A DNA stretch of 64,000 nt. Source: Buddleja alternifolia. Taxonomy: Eukaryota; Streptophyta; Magnoliopsida; Lamiales; Scrophulariaceae. The notes beneath the pieces are model-generated. The model ran no database searches and had not been told where the DNA came from. It saw only the letters and a list, made by a program, of their open reading frames with translations. Both the position numbers and the translations under genes were made by a program. This document shows positions 33,526 through 43,842 of the stretch, piece by piece; position 1 is the stretch's first letter, and every line of letters begins with the position of its first letter. The stretch covers positions 24,097,953 through 24,161,952 of the forward strand of contig CM033408.1 of assembly GCA_019426215.1 (NCBI GenBank), written 5' to 3'.

Positions 33526-33720
33526 ACAAGAAGATGAACAAAATTGTCACGAATAAGTTTAACTGCGATGAGCTTTTACTTTACATAACGATGACTGACT
33601 TAAAGTAACGACTTATTTCTTTGTTACTAAAAAAGAAGTCTCTTATAACGAAATTTTATTTTTTGTAACGAACGTGTATATTTGTTACGAGAAAATAAGG
33701 CCGTGATTGTTTTTATTTTG
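33526..33720. mobile_element. Degenerate CACTA-like subterminal region (GTAACGA motifs)
   Basis: Begins ttgttacaagaagatg. It has repeated ataacga, gtaacga and gttacgag motifs like those at 5530-5860, so it probably derives from the same transposon family. Confidence 0.4.
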
Positions 33721-34299
33721 GAGGTTTTTTTTTGGTGAAAAAGTGTATTAGGAGTTGTGTATTTTGATGAAAATGTGTTTGATTTTATTTTCAGAAATAA
33801 CAGTTAAGTTAATAAATTTTTTAAAGGTCATAATTTAAACCCAAGACTTTATGGAACTCTCATTTTAGTCTAAAAATCATAAAATCAATCAGTCCCACAG
33901 CATTAAATTGTCTTCTATTAAGTCCCAGTTCTTCTTCGGGGCGCCCCTCAAAATTTGAGAACTCAATATCGACATAGTTTAATGAAACGAATATAATATT
34001 AAATTAATTATACTCTATCATTCTAACTGAAACATCTAAAGCTAGGTAACAATTATCAATTTACAACTCAAAATGCGGGGGCGTCAGACGACCCCCCCCC
34101 CCCTCCCCCCGGCCCGAGATTTTTAATTTTTCTTGTTGGATTCATATGTTTCTACTATATGACCTCCCCAAAAATATACCTAGTTTTTCCCCAATAGGTT
34201 AAGAGTTCAAGTCCCTGCAGCTGCAATAGTGCTTTTTTGTTTTTTTTTAATTGGAGTTCAAGTCCCCGAAAATTTGATTTGTTTTATGAGAAGATAAAT
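33721..34299. other. No gene seen
   Basis: AT-rich DNA with homopolymer runs, including a C run at about 34091-34111. No coding signal. Confidence 0.5.
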
Positions 34300-34976
34300 G
34301 ACTACAAAAAAATTTTGTTGTAAAAGTTTCCATTTTGACGCGATTAATTTTAGTAGCCAAATACATTGTAGCACCCAAATATATTGTCGCCTAAAAAAAT
34401 ACAAAGACTACAAAATATTTTGTGGAGAAACTCCAATATTCAGGTACGATTATATTTCGTTACCTATTTATTGAGTCGACCACAACAACAGATTTCATTG
34501 CCTATATATTGAATCAACCACAACAACATATTCCGTTGCCTTTAAGCACTTATAGAGACCTTTTTTTTTGTTTTGCTGCCCAATGTTGAGGTTTTGCAAT
34601 GAGTTATTGTCGTTGCCTATCTACTAAAGCATTCACAACAACATATTTCGTTGCCTTTCACCACGTATAGAGGACAAAATATGTCGTAGGCACTTTATGA
34701 GGTTTTGCAACGAATTATAACCAGTGCATAAAGAATTACTCGTACGCAACAAAGTATATTGTTGCAATTGCTAAAAATGGTTGCCAAATAAAATTTGCGT
34801 ATGAGACTTGTTGAAAAACACACCTTTAGCAACAAAATATAATTTTCGTGCTAAAATAGTTGTTGGTAAAAAATAATATGCTACGATAGCTATGTTTCGT
34901 TGCCAAAACATTGTCAACCGCAACGAAAATTACGTCGTAGTTAAAAAACATCATTGCGGTATTTATCTTTTCTTGC
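34300..34976. mobile_element. Degenerate CACTA-like non-autonomous element
   Basis: The left edge GACTACAAAAAAATTTTGTTG and right edge GGTATTTATCTTTTCTTGCAC resemble mutated CACTACAA...TTGTAGTG ends. The interior is filled with gcaacgaaat / atttcgttgc motifs in both orientations. No coding. Exact boundaries and the target duplication are uncertain. Confidence 0.5.
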
Positions 34977-35547
34977 ACGTATATTTACCTACGTACCTTA
35001 AGGTTACTTTGGATATGCTATGAAAATTATGAACATAATAGGACCAACCTAATTCGATTTAGTATAACTCAGTTGATTTAGCTTCTCTTCTTCAAGGATC
35101 TTGAGCGGGATAATTTTAGTTTTGATTTCCTACTTATACACTTAATCCGATTTCAGTACCTCGTGTACACTCCTCATCAAATTCACCCTTAAACTACCAC
35201 ATTTTTATCAAATGTGGTCCCCTGGTTAATTTTTGTGTCCAATCATTACTGGAGTGCCAAATTTTCCTCCAATTGGTGCTAAATTATTAAAGTAAAAAGA
35301 CATACAAAATTAACACGGGAAGGTGTAATCTTACGAGACTAAAACTAATTGTATGTTAGAAGTAAATGGAGATGCCCTCTTATTAGAAAGAAATGAAATG
35401 TAAACTAAAACAATGTATATTGCCATGAATTTTTTATCTAAAAAAGAAAAGGTAACTTTCACATATGATGTGGTCATGATTATCGTGAATAATGTGATAT
35501 ATTATGTGTGGATTAAAAAATTGTATACAAAGTTCTCATAGTCCCTG

Positions 35548-35582
<35 letters not shown>

Positions 35583-35860
35583 CCTTTGGTTAACCTAGCA
35601 AATCATGTGAAACGCGTTCAATATCCGGTGCAAGTTAGATTAACCAAATAATAAAGAATCACGTTTTCATGATTTGAGCCTACATAATAATTTAAAGATA
35701 TAAAAAAATACCAACCACCTTCCACTGAGGAAAATTCTATTATTTTTTTGTCAACTCGCAAAAAACGTTAACATTATATTACTTTTCTTTCTTTCTTTTT
35801 TTTTTTTTTTCATTTTTGTGAAGTACAAACAATTCTCTTTCCATAAATCAACTTCGTACA
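34977..35860. other. Upstream intergenic region of the cysteine-rich gene
   Basis: No coding. TA microsatellite at about 35553-35581 and a poly-T/TTTC tract at about 35782-35810. This is presumably the distal promoter of the gene at 35981. Confidence 0.5.
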
Positions 35861-35863
35861 CAC

Positions 35864-35871
35864 TATAAATA
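35864..35871 (+). promoter_or_regulatory. TATA box of the cysteine-rich peptide gene
   Basis: TATAAATA 110 bp before the ATG. Transcription would start about 30 bp downstream, leaving a leader of about 80 nt. Confidence 0.7.
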
Positions 35872-35980
35872 GCACCCACACACTTTGGCTTCAAAATCAA
35901 AAAGTGAACCGAGTGCTTGAGATAAACAACACTCCCCACACACTATATATACAAAGTGAAATAAGCTCATTATTAATATA

Positions 35981-36298
35981 ATGGCACGAGAACTAACCAT
36001 TATGGTTCTGTTGTTGACTTGCTCTCTACATGTTCTTCAACATGTCAATGGGATGCAAGTTAGCGTCCAAGTTATGTACTGTTCAACAAAGTGTACACCA
36101 GATTTTGCATGTTTTTCGAAATGTCTGATCGAAGTTAATGAAAGAGCGATGCAGTGTGAAGGCGATTGTTTAATGGATTATGAATTTAATTGTAAGAAAG
36201 GTTGCTCTGGTAAGAAAGGGGAAGAATGGAACAAGTGTCAAAATGATTGTTCCGACAAGCTTGACGTCTGCATCGACGAAGATTGTACTGGATTTTGA
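35981..36298 (+). CDS. Secreted cysteine-rich peptide with three CX3C-CX3C modules (alpha-hairpinin-like)
   Basis: Intact single-exon frame of 105 codons. Residues 1-24 form a signal peptide: charged start, hydrophobic core IMVLLLTCSLHVL, likely cleavage after VNG. The mature part (about 81 residues) has 12 cysteines at 34, 38, 44, 48, 59, 63, 71, 75, 86, 90, 97 and 102. They fall into three modules, CX3C-X5-CX3C, CX3C-X7-CX3C and CX3C-X6-CX4C, each separated by exactly ten residues. Paired CX3C motifs define alpha-hairpinins, plant defence peptides with two disulfide-joined helices. The loops here are shorter than usual, so this could be a different family. The mature part is acidic to neutral. 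A TATA box lies upstream and AATAAA at 36354. It is the only convincing intact host gene in the window. The function (antimicrobial, protease inhibitor, other) is not shown by the sequence. Confidence 0.85.
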   Translation: MARELTIMVLLLTCSLHVLQHVNGMQVSVQVMYCSTKCTPDFACFSKCLIEVNERAMQCEGDCLMDYEFNCKKGCSGKKGEEWNKCQNDCSDKLDVCIDEDCTGF

Positions 36299-36353
36299 GT
36301 GTAATTATTTTTTATTTGCACTGTTTTGTTCATGCTTGCATTTGTTTGACAAT

Positions 36354-36359
36354 AATAAA
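36354..36359 (+). terminator. Polyadenylation signal
   Basis: AATAAA 56 bp after the stop codon of the cysteine-rich peptide gene. Confidence 0.55.
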
Positions 36360-37485
36360 ATACATCAACTAAGGTTTGGTGAATGTGTTATTGGGGAGAC
36401 TATAGCTTTATAATTTATATGTACTATTGAAAGTTATTATAATTGTGGAATCGTGAGAGTTTTATGTTTTGTTCTTATTTGATTGTTATTTGCTTATTTT
36501 CACCCATGCGACAATTTTTTTTTTCCCCGTCAAAACCCATGTGACTAATTGCCATTTATTGCAAAGTACAAACTCTCAATCACTCACCATACAAGATCAT
36601 CTATTACAAAATGATGTTGCATCTCCGATTGAATTTATTTTATACATGACAAATGCATAAATCTTTTCCTTAAATATTCAAGCAATTGATCGCCCACCTC
36701 TATCTCTCAAACACGCGCACATTTTTTAATTGCTATTTACCCTCCCGTGAAACGCTTAAATGACCAAAAAATTCCTGGAAAAAAATAAAAGGTAATTTAC
36801 CTCCCTGTAAAGAAAAAAGAAAGGCACATTACCCTCTGAAGGCGTTTGTGTTGGGTTTCTGCCCTCGAATGCCATAAATGAAAGATTAGAGTAGAGCATT
36901 TATGGGTAAAGGGATTGTGACACCCATTAAATGGGTTGATGTTAGACATCACTTTAGAAAGTTAGTGAGCCATATATCGTTTTGCAACTTATTAAACTTG
37001 ATAAAGAATTCAATCACTGTTGGAATCTCATGGTTTAAGGAAGATACATTCTTCCTTGTTTAAATAGAACAAATGCCATAAATATAATCTATAATACTTT
37101 TTTTGGTCAAAACTCTTCAAGTGTCTATTATATAAAAAAAATATAACACTAAAATATCATAAAATATTATCACTTTAAAAGTCTCAAGCACGAACATTTA
37201 TTGAATATATTATTAATTATGTAAAAGATATAATCATATCAATTCAATACAAATATTAAATAACTATAAGTATGAATAGTATTACTAGTAAAACCTATTA
37301 AAAGATCAAATTAAAAAAATAATAATAAGTAATATATATATATATATATAGGAGGTGGCGGTGCGATTTCGATTTTTTTAACACTAATTTTGAAACCAAA
37401 CCACATAGGGTGGTGCAATTTTCATTTAAAATTTTAACTACAATTTTTTTTTTTGAAATTGACAAAAACGGTGCGGTGCGTTCGG
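36360..37485. other. No gene seen; decayed repeat
   Basis: AT-rich. The stretch 36935-36980 (gttagacatcacttta, ccatatatcgtt) resembles 49450-49500, so both may come from one LTR family. The pieces gcggtgcgatttcg and acggtgcggtgcg (37355-37480) continue on the far side of the Copia insertion at 40277. Confidence 0.5.
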
Positions 37486-38116
37486 TGTTGAATATTCCAC
37501 AAAAATAAAATATATATATCTTATATGTCATGCATGACATATTTGATATGAACTATGTCATGCATGACATATGTTGCTTGACCAACTTGCAATTGCTCAA
37601 CCAATAGGAGTGTTTGGCCGGTGGAAACAATTGCTATAAATAGTTGTTGTATTTCTTCATTTCAAGCATCCCATCCGAGAGCAAAAAAAAAACATAGAGA
37701 GAGCAAAGTGTGTGTAGTGTAGTATATACTAGGAAAAGTGTAGTGTATACTAGGGAAAGCAATTTGTGGTAGATACAAATTGTACTACACGGGAAACACT
37801 TGTGGGGTTTTTCTTTCGGGGCAATACAAAAGGGGGTTGAGAGTAGTGTTCTATATAACTTTGAGAGTGGTTGTACAAGAGTGATTTTCTTGAGTTTGTC
37901 TATAAACTCAAGTGTGTATTTTTGTACCGGTAAATTTCTCTCATAGTGGAAGAACGGAAACTCTCGTGGACGTAGGCGGATTTTGCCGAACCACGTAAAT
38001 CTTGTGTGCATTATAGTTATATTCTTCGGGTATTATTTTGTCATCAACTTGTTGGTGGGACTTGCCGAATCTTAATAAGTTAAATCTCGGGCCCAAAACT
38101 TCTGTTGCGCCCAACA
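37486..38116 (+). repeat. 5' LTR of the gag-only Copia element
   Basis: TG...CA, 631 bp. TATAAATA at 37635-37642. Two palindromes with the CATGCATG core lie upstream of it. Short open frames inside are incidental. Confidence 0.95.
37523..37571. promoter_or_regulatory. Two CATGCATG-centred palindromes in LTR U3
   Basis: A 20-bp perfect palindrome (37523-37542, core TGTCATGCATGACA) and an 18-bp one (37554-37571) with the same core. CATGCATG matches the RY element bound by B3 factors of the ABI3/FUS3 type in seeds. They lie about 65-110 bp upstream of the TATA box and are present in both LTRs. Confidence 0.6.
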
Positions 38117-38118
38117 AG

Positions 38119-38132
38119 TGGTATCAGAGCCA
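38119..38132 (+). promoter_or_regulatory. Primer-binding site (tRNA-iMet)
   Basis: TGGTATCAGAGCCA two bases after the 5' LTR. It is the standard Copia primer site. Confidence 0.93.
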
Positions 38133-38171
38133 TTTGGTTAAGGGTTGACAAATCGAGATTTATTTATTAAG

Positions 38172-39494
38172 ATGGAGGGCAAGTCGAGGCCAAATACGTT
38201 TTCGGTGCAACAATTTGATGGCAAAGGGAATTTCACTCTTTGGCAAAGAAGGGTGAAAGACCTCCTAATTCAACATGGCTTGGCATTGGTGTTGAAGGGA
38301 GAGGAGGCGAAACCGAAGGATATGGAAAGTGCACGGTGGAAAGATTTGGAATTGCGCTGTGTTAGCACAATTCGACTTTGTATTGCGGACAACATTATCA
38401 ATAATGTTGTGGATGATGATTCTGAAGATTCGGCACCAAAGTTGTGGGCAAAGTTGGAGAATTTGTATCTCGGGAAATCTTTGTCTATGAAATTGCATCT
38501 AAAGCGGCAGCTCTATAGGCTCAAGATGCTGGAGGGTGATAGTCTGATGGATCACATGAACCAGTTTAACGGACTGGTGGACCAACTTCGTAAAGTTGGG
38601 GTTAAAGTCGAGGAAGAAGATAAAGCTCTTTTACTTCTTACCTCGCTCCCGGATTCATATGATAGTCTAGTGACGACGTTGCTATACGGGAAAGATACAC
38701 TAGACTTGGAGTATGTGAGTGCGTCACTTTTGTCCCATGAAAAACAAAGGAAGGCAAACCAGGAGGTGGGACATGAGTCTGTGCTGGTTACTCGGGGAAT
38801 GAATCGGTACGGGAGGTCATCTGGTGGTGAATCTGCGAGTAGCAGGTCAGATTCAAAGGCCAGGGGAAAGGGCAGGAGGTGCTACCATTGTCACGAGGAA
38901 GGCCATTATAAAAGGAATTGTCCTAATAGAGCGAAGGACAATGTTAGTCATAATGGTGGTGGTGGTGATGCTGTAGTGGCATACGATGGAGATGTTTTCA
39001 CAGTCTCTACTCGTATGGATACTTTGTCTCGGGATGGATGGATTTTAGATTCTGGATGTGTAATGCATGTATGCTCCAGGAAAGATTATTTTGATTCGCT
39101 CCAAGAAAAGAGGGCAGAGACTTTGTCCTTGGGTGATGGTTCTACTTGTAGAGTCATGGGTACGGGAGTGGTGAAAATCAAAATGTTTGATGGAGTAGAT
39201 CGTACTTTGGGTGGTGTGGCATATGTCCCAAAGATGCGAAGGAATCTAATTTCCATGAGCCAATTGGACTCCGAGGGCTGTGAGTATTCAGCTGGAGGTG
39301 GAGTCCTGAAAGTCACACTTGGCGGAAAGGTCCTAATGAAAGGAGAGAAGTATGAAAACTTGTATCGTCTGGTGACCTCAAAGGATGACTGGGAGTGGAG
39401 CGCGCTGGAAAACTTCCAGGGTACAGACGGGTGTGAAGGAAATCCTGCTGGACGAGAGGATGGGTCGAGGTCGTCCCTCTCGGCAGTCGACTAG
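38172..39494 (+). CDS. Copia gag-protease protein, intact
   Basis: A 440-codon open frame from ATG 38172, the first ATG after the primer site (a TTG lies upstream in frame). The N-terminal two thirds is a UBN2-type gag: FDGKGNFTLWQRRVKDLL near the start, then LWAKLENLYL and LTSLPDSYDSLVTTLLYG. This protein forms the virus-like particle. A CCHC zinc knuckle (CYHCHEEGHYKRNC) lies at residues 237-250. A retropepsin-like segment follows, with WILDSGCVMHVC (Asp 293). The frame ends at TAG 39492 shortly after a YRL-type gag_pre-integrase start. No integrase or RT remains, and no stop or frameshift is seen in what is present, so the protein could be made. Compared with a full Copia polyprotein it is about a third of the length. 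Confidence 0.93.
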   Translation: MEGKSRPNTFSVQQFDGKGNFTLWQRRVKDLLIQHGLALVLKGEEAKPKDMESARWKDLELRCVSTIRLCIADNIINNVVDDDSEDSAPKLWAKLENLYLGKSLSMKLHLKRQLYRLKMLEGDSLMDHMNQFNGLVDQLRKVGVKVEEEDKALLLLTSLPDSYDSLVTTLLYGKDTLDLEYVSASLLSHEKQRKANQEVGHESVLVTRGMNRYGRSSGGESASSRSDSKARGKGRRCYHCHEEGHYKRNCPNRAKDNVSHNGGGGDAVVAYDGDVFTVSTRMDTLSRDGWILDSGCVMHVCSRKDYFDSLQEKRAETLSLGDGSTCRVMGTGVVKIKMFDGVDRTLGGVAYVPKMRRNLISMSQLDSEGCEYSAGGGVLKVTLGGKVLMKGEKYENLYRLVTSKDDWEWSALENFQGTDGCEGNPAGREDGSRSSLSAVD

Positions 39495-39645
39495 TGGTGT
39501 TGACTGGGCTGCATGTGTGCATTGGCCTGTTTTGAATCAGGTGGAGTTAGGACCTTACTGATTCGGCATGTGCAGCGGACTGATTGAAGGCCAATGGAGT
39601 TCCGTAATTTGGTTTGCGGAGAATTATTTTTGTGGAGGTGGAGAT

Positions 39646-40276
39646 TGTTGAATATTCCACAAAAATAAAATATATATATCTTATATGTCATGCATGACAT
39701 ATTTGATATGAACTATGTCATGCATGACATATGTTGCTTGACCAACTTGCAATTGCTCAACCAATAGGAGTGTTTGGCCGGTGGAAACAATTGCTATAAA
39801 TAGTTGTTGTATTTCTTCATTTCAAGCATCCCATCAGAGAGCAAAAAAAAAACATAGAGAGAGCAAAGTGTGTGTAGTGTAGTATATACTAGGAAAAGTG
39901 TAGTGTATACTAGGGAAAGCAATTTGTGGTAGATACAAATTGTACTACACGGGAAACACTTGTGGGGTTTTTCTTTCGGGGCAATACAAAAGGGGGTTGA
40001 GAGTAGTGTTCTATATAACTTTGAGAGTGGTTGTACAAGAGTGATTTTCTTGAGTTTGTCTATAAACTCAAGTGTGTATTTTTGTACCGGTAAATTTCTC
40101 TCATAGTGGAAGAACGGAAACTCTCGTGGACGTAGGCGGATTTTGCCGAACCACGTAAATCTTGTGTGCATTATAGTTATATTCTTCGGGTATTATTTTG
40201 TCATCAACTTGTTGGTGGGACTTGCCGAATCTTAATAAGTTAAATCTCGGGCCCAAAACTTCCGCTGCGCCCAACA
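39646..40276 (+). repeat. 3' LTR of the gag-only Copia element
   Basis: 631 bp, same length as the 5' LTR, with three substitutions seen (for example cttctgttgcg versus cttccgctgcg). Confidence 0.95.
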
Positions 40277-40354
40277 TTCGGTTTGGGCGGTTTTTCAAAA
40301 TCAATGCTCATCCCCCAGCGAAAACAAAAAACCCACCACCACTGACGTTGTTAC

Positions 40355-40935
40355 TCTGCGAAAATGGAGATCTAAAAACTCCATGGTCATGGCTTGTCTT
40401 ATCAATTCACTGATACCAACAATTGGGAAAACCTACCTTTTCTTACCGACGGCGAAGGATGCCTGGGAAACAGCCCGAGAAACATATTCTGATGCTGAAA
40501 ATGCTGCCCAGATTTTTGAAATTAAAACGCGCGCGGTTGTGGCAGGCAAAACTGGGTGAACGGGTTGTCACTGAATACTATATGGACATGGTGAACTTAT
40601 GGCAAGAACTCGATTCCAGCCTAGAGGAAGGTTGGGATTGCCTTAATGATAGTGTTCGCTCCAAGAAACAAGTAGAAGGAGAGAGGGTCTTTGAGTTCTT
40701 GGCTGGTCTGAATCGATGCCTTGACGACTTTAGAAGAAGGATACTTGGTCACTGTCCATTACCGTCGATTAGAGAAGTTTTCACGGAGGTGAGGCGTGAA
40801 GAAAGAAGATGCAAAGTGATTCTGGAGAAGGGCTCTAGTACGAAAGATTTCTTTGCACTAATAAGTCGTAAAGACTCTGGAGTAAAAGCTGATGGTGTTT
40901 TTTTTCCCAGGAGTGCAAGAAACAACACTATGTAA
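40355..40935 (+). pseudogene. Copia gag fragment, frameshifted
   Basis: Copia gag of the UBN2 type. The first part (translated from about 40363) corresponds to the usual 'TYLFLPTAKDAWETARETYSD' region. The frame then changes near 40535, and from there (40536-40880) RLWQAKLGERVVTEYYMDMVNLWQELD, FEFLAGLNRCLDDFRRRILG and PSIREVFTEVRREE are clear. It ends at TAA 40933. There is no zinc knuckle or pol downstream. It is a broken, isolated gag from a Copia family different from the one next door. Confidence 0.85.
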
Positions 40936-42270
40936 GTGGAATTTTCATATCTGCTACCGAAAGTTTCAGAATCGCCCGAAATTGTGACCCAATTTTGGGA
41001 CCTGAAATTTGTCAGCACCATTAGAACTTTGTTGTCTTGTTGTTTTTCTCATCAACCAAATACTAAGGTAAGGCACCCTCATTTATGTTAAAATTTATTT
41101 ATTCTTAGGTTATTAGAATTATTGTGGAATTAAATCCTGAATTGATCAATTGGAGGTTCAATTGGGACATGCATGAGGTGGATTGGAATGTAAGATTGAG
41201 AATTTGGTTGCTCGTGTGTATGAGAAAAGGATTTGGATAATTTGTTATAGACCCATGACTATATGTGATGTTGAAATATATATAGGTGATTGCATGTTGA
41301 ATTTAACTTGTTTTATAATGTCATTTTGGATGCATTGTTGTTTTGTCATCAAAATAAGTTGAACTCCATTTCAATTTCTGCATATGTGTTCTAGACTGTA
41401 TTTGAAGGGCCAAATGAATGGATTTTGGAGTCAAAATATTGCTCCACGAATTGTGAAATTTGGTAAACTTTTGGAGTATTGTAGAATTTGTTTTAAATTT
41501 CCAAAAGAACTGCCAAATTGATATCAGGTTTCGGGAAAGTCATTTGTTGAGCATAAAATTTCTTATTTAAAGATTTTAGTTTAATTTAAAACTTTTCTAT
41601 ATGATTGTTTAGGTGTTAGAAGTAACACCTCAAAAATTTGTTTTTGAGATTTTTCAACAAACGGTTAATTTTCTAAATTCTTGGAACAAAATTGCCAGAT
41701 TGATTTTGATTTAGGATAAGTCATGTTTTTGAGCTTAATGATTTTAGATATATCATTTTGCTTTCTAAGTTTTCCTGGGCTATGTTAAGTGTTTTAGGAG
41801 TGTTGTATCCAAATTTTGAGATTTTCAATATGACATTAGATTTTATAAAAACATTTGGTACAACATTCTTGACCTAAAACTTAATTCTTTAAATCCAAGT
41901 TTAATAATATTTCACGCATTTTGAGACTTCTATTGAATCTAAAACTTTCACTCGATCTTATTTAATGTATTTTATATGTTTCTATAATATTTCATAAACA
42001 AATCCTTACATTATGAATTTACAAATTTTCTGAACTAAAACCGCTCCAAGATGCATGTTTTAAGAGCATGATGAATCCTTGGACTTTACATTGCCATTTT
42101 CTAATTTTGTTAAATCATATATTTCTGCATAATCATACAACTTAGGGGACCGTTCAGTTAAGATGAGTAGTATTAGATATTTTCGTACCTCATAGGACTT
42201 TGGAGCGTGAGTTGGAATTATTGTATTTTGTAAGTTGCTTGGTTTGCTCTTCACTCAGTTGAGTTAGACT
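40936..42270. other. LTR-like non-coding DNA, not resolved
   Basis: About 1.3 kb without coding. Style (gagattttcaa, ggaacaaaattgcc repeats) and the position before a Gypsy fragment suggest a Gypsy LTR or leader, but I found no second copy in the window. Confidence 0.35.
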
Positions 42271-42549
42271 TTGATCGAGCCATGGGCAGTTTATTTAGAT
42301 CAAGCGTCAGAATCTGAGAGTGAGTGGGTCGTAGGAATCGAATTATGGCATACCCGAGATATGACCAACCAGGCATCACGAGAATGCTTGGGAAGGTATA
42401 AGGTGATGGCTTTTAAGTCGTGTGTTCAAGGTAATAAGAACAGGGTGAAAAGGAAGAAGCAGCGGGACCCAAAGAGCCATGAGAAAAGCCATGAGTTGGG
42501 CAGTGAGACTAGCTTGGGAAATCGTGAGTATAGACATGGACAATCCTAG
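42271..42549 (+). other. Unrecognised open frame in a Gypsy-derived region
   Basis: A 92-codon frame, Lys/Glu-rich at the C-terminus, with no domain recognised. It precedes a purine tract aaatttgggggcgtgcc (about 42702-42718) typical of Gypsy ends. Probably part of a decayed element. Confidence 0.25.
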
Positions 42550-42754
42550 AGGTGACCATTGCAGATTTGGTCCATTAAGTCACTCAATTGTTTGGTTGAA
42601 TGTGTTAAGGCTATGACCCCTTAGACAAACTGTTAAATTTTGCCTGTATTTTTAAACCACTGTATTGATAGGCTCACGTTTTCAGTTTAAGCCCTTTGGA
42701 GACTAAATTTGGGGGCGTGCCACATTTCAATCGATATTCCAAATACTATAATCT

Positions 42755-43215
42755 ATTGCAGAGGAACACGAAGCTCCGTTTACTGCATTGTACCTTGAAG
42801 GGAGAGTTGAACTCTGGTATCAAGGATGTTATATAGGATATAGATTTATATGTTTCCTTGTATATCAAAACCATCACTGATCGCTCTGAGTCCAAACTTA
42901 TATCAGCCAAGCAATGAGCAATTTTTCGAAAAAAGGATCCTATAGTAACTTTCGGCAACTTTTCTCTATCACCGTCACATGCAACCTGAAGTACAAAATG
43001 ATGAGATGAATGCATCACTACTAGAGTTTAGTGATGTATTTCAGGAGCCAATGGATTTGCCACCCAAATTGAATATTGAACATCACGTAGAATTTAAGCC
43101 AGATGTTGTATCAGAAAGACAAGTGCCTTACAAATTGCCATATGCGCAAAAGAATGAAGTTGAGACTCTCATTAAAGGAATGTTAGAATCAGGGATAATA
43201 AGAGTTATGGTGTAA
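42755..43215 (+). pseudogene. Gypsy fragments: gag piece joined to the N-terminus of RT
   Basis: A short gag-like piece (ALYLEGRVELWYQG, about 42785-42830) is followed at 42979-43215 by a frame with LLEFSDVFQEPMDLPPKLNIEHHVEFKPD and a Tyr-Lys-Leu-Pro-Tyr segment ending MLESGIIR. This is the block immediately before the RT palm in plant Gypsy polyproteins. Everything between (protease) and after (RT onward) is missing, so this is a doubly deleted remnant. Confidence 0.65.
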
Positions 43216-43428
43216 TGTCCTTAATTTGACAAAAATTAATAGTTAATGTACTTACACTACCAATACTTGTTACTAAAGGACAAGTAACGCCGTCCTCTTT
43301 AATTACATGACTAAAATTGCAATTTTACTTTGAAAAAAGTTTCAAATAAGAAGTAAAACGAAATCATTCTGTTATAGGTAGCTGTAGAGATAAACAGTAC
43401 TAGTAATTTTTCTTTAGGAGAATTTGCA

Positions 43429-43632
43429 TTAGCTGCCTCTTCCTTTCATCACATGCCTCCTCAACCCTGGAATGTGGACATTACATATATAATCTTTATA
43501 GTCTATAATATCAACATCAAATCCAAATTCTTGTCGTTTCTCCTTAGACATGAATCCCATCAATCTTTTGGTATTGCTACTGTCAAAACTGTCAAGAAAT
43601 TTTTTTACACATTGTAAGTACGGTGATTCTGA
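43429..43632 (-). other. Possible exon fragment, unrecognised
   Basis: Minus-strand frame of about 65 codons (ESPYLQCVKKFLDSFDS... to the stop at 43429). Its composition looks protein-like and differs from the repeats around it. I do not recognise the family. The longer frame extending upstream crosses a MITE at 43643-43795 and is an artefact of that insertion. Confidence 0.3.
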
Positions 43633-43642
43633 GGGTGCCTCG

Positions 43643-43795
43643 GGCTGTTCTATGCTGGACCGAGACCATTGGTCTCGGCCCAGCTCAGCCGTTGGATCCC
43701 CCCAACAGGGGGGAGGGGGGTCAAAATCCCATGTAACCCCCCCATGTGGGGGGATCCAACGGCCCTCGCGGTCTCGGCCCAGTATAGAATTTTCC
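43643..43795. mobile_element. Mutator-type MITE, 153 bp, 10-bp target duplication
   Basis: Flanked by GGGTGCCTCG at 43633-43642 and 43796-43805. The ends are inverted repeats: TTCTATGCTGGACCGAGACC on the left and the complement of GGTCTCGGCCCAGTATAGAA on the right. Inside, cagccgttggatcccccc and ggggggatccaacggcc form a second inverted arm. The 9-10 bp target duplication points to Mutator-like elements. No coding. Confidence 0.88.
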
Positions 43796-43842
43796 GGGTG
43801 CCTCGATATTTTAAGTTTTGTACAGCATAACCATATATACAA

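Larger units (their letters stand above)
37486..40276 (+). mobile_element. Copia-type gag-only LTR element (TR-GAG-like), very recent
   Basis: LTRs of 631 bp each, TGTTGAATATTCC...GCGCCCAACA, with three differences noticed. Target duplication TTCGG at 37481-37485 and 40277-40281. Primer-binding site TGGTATCAGAGCCA (initiator tRNA-Met) at 38119 and polypurine tract tgtggaggtggaga at 39631-39644. The internal region (about 1.5 kb) encodes gag and protease only; integrase, RT and RNase H are absent, so reverse transcription must be supplied by a partner Copia. It sits within another repeat. Confidence 0.96.

Noticed and set aside
37634..38011. 125-codon minus-strand ORF, repeated at 39794-40171
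   Set aside because: It lies antisense within the two identical LTRs, so duplication explains its conservation.
43429..43842. 137-codon minus-strand protein
   Set aside because: The frame is created across an inserted MITE with its target duplications; only the short 3' part could be a real fragment.
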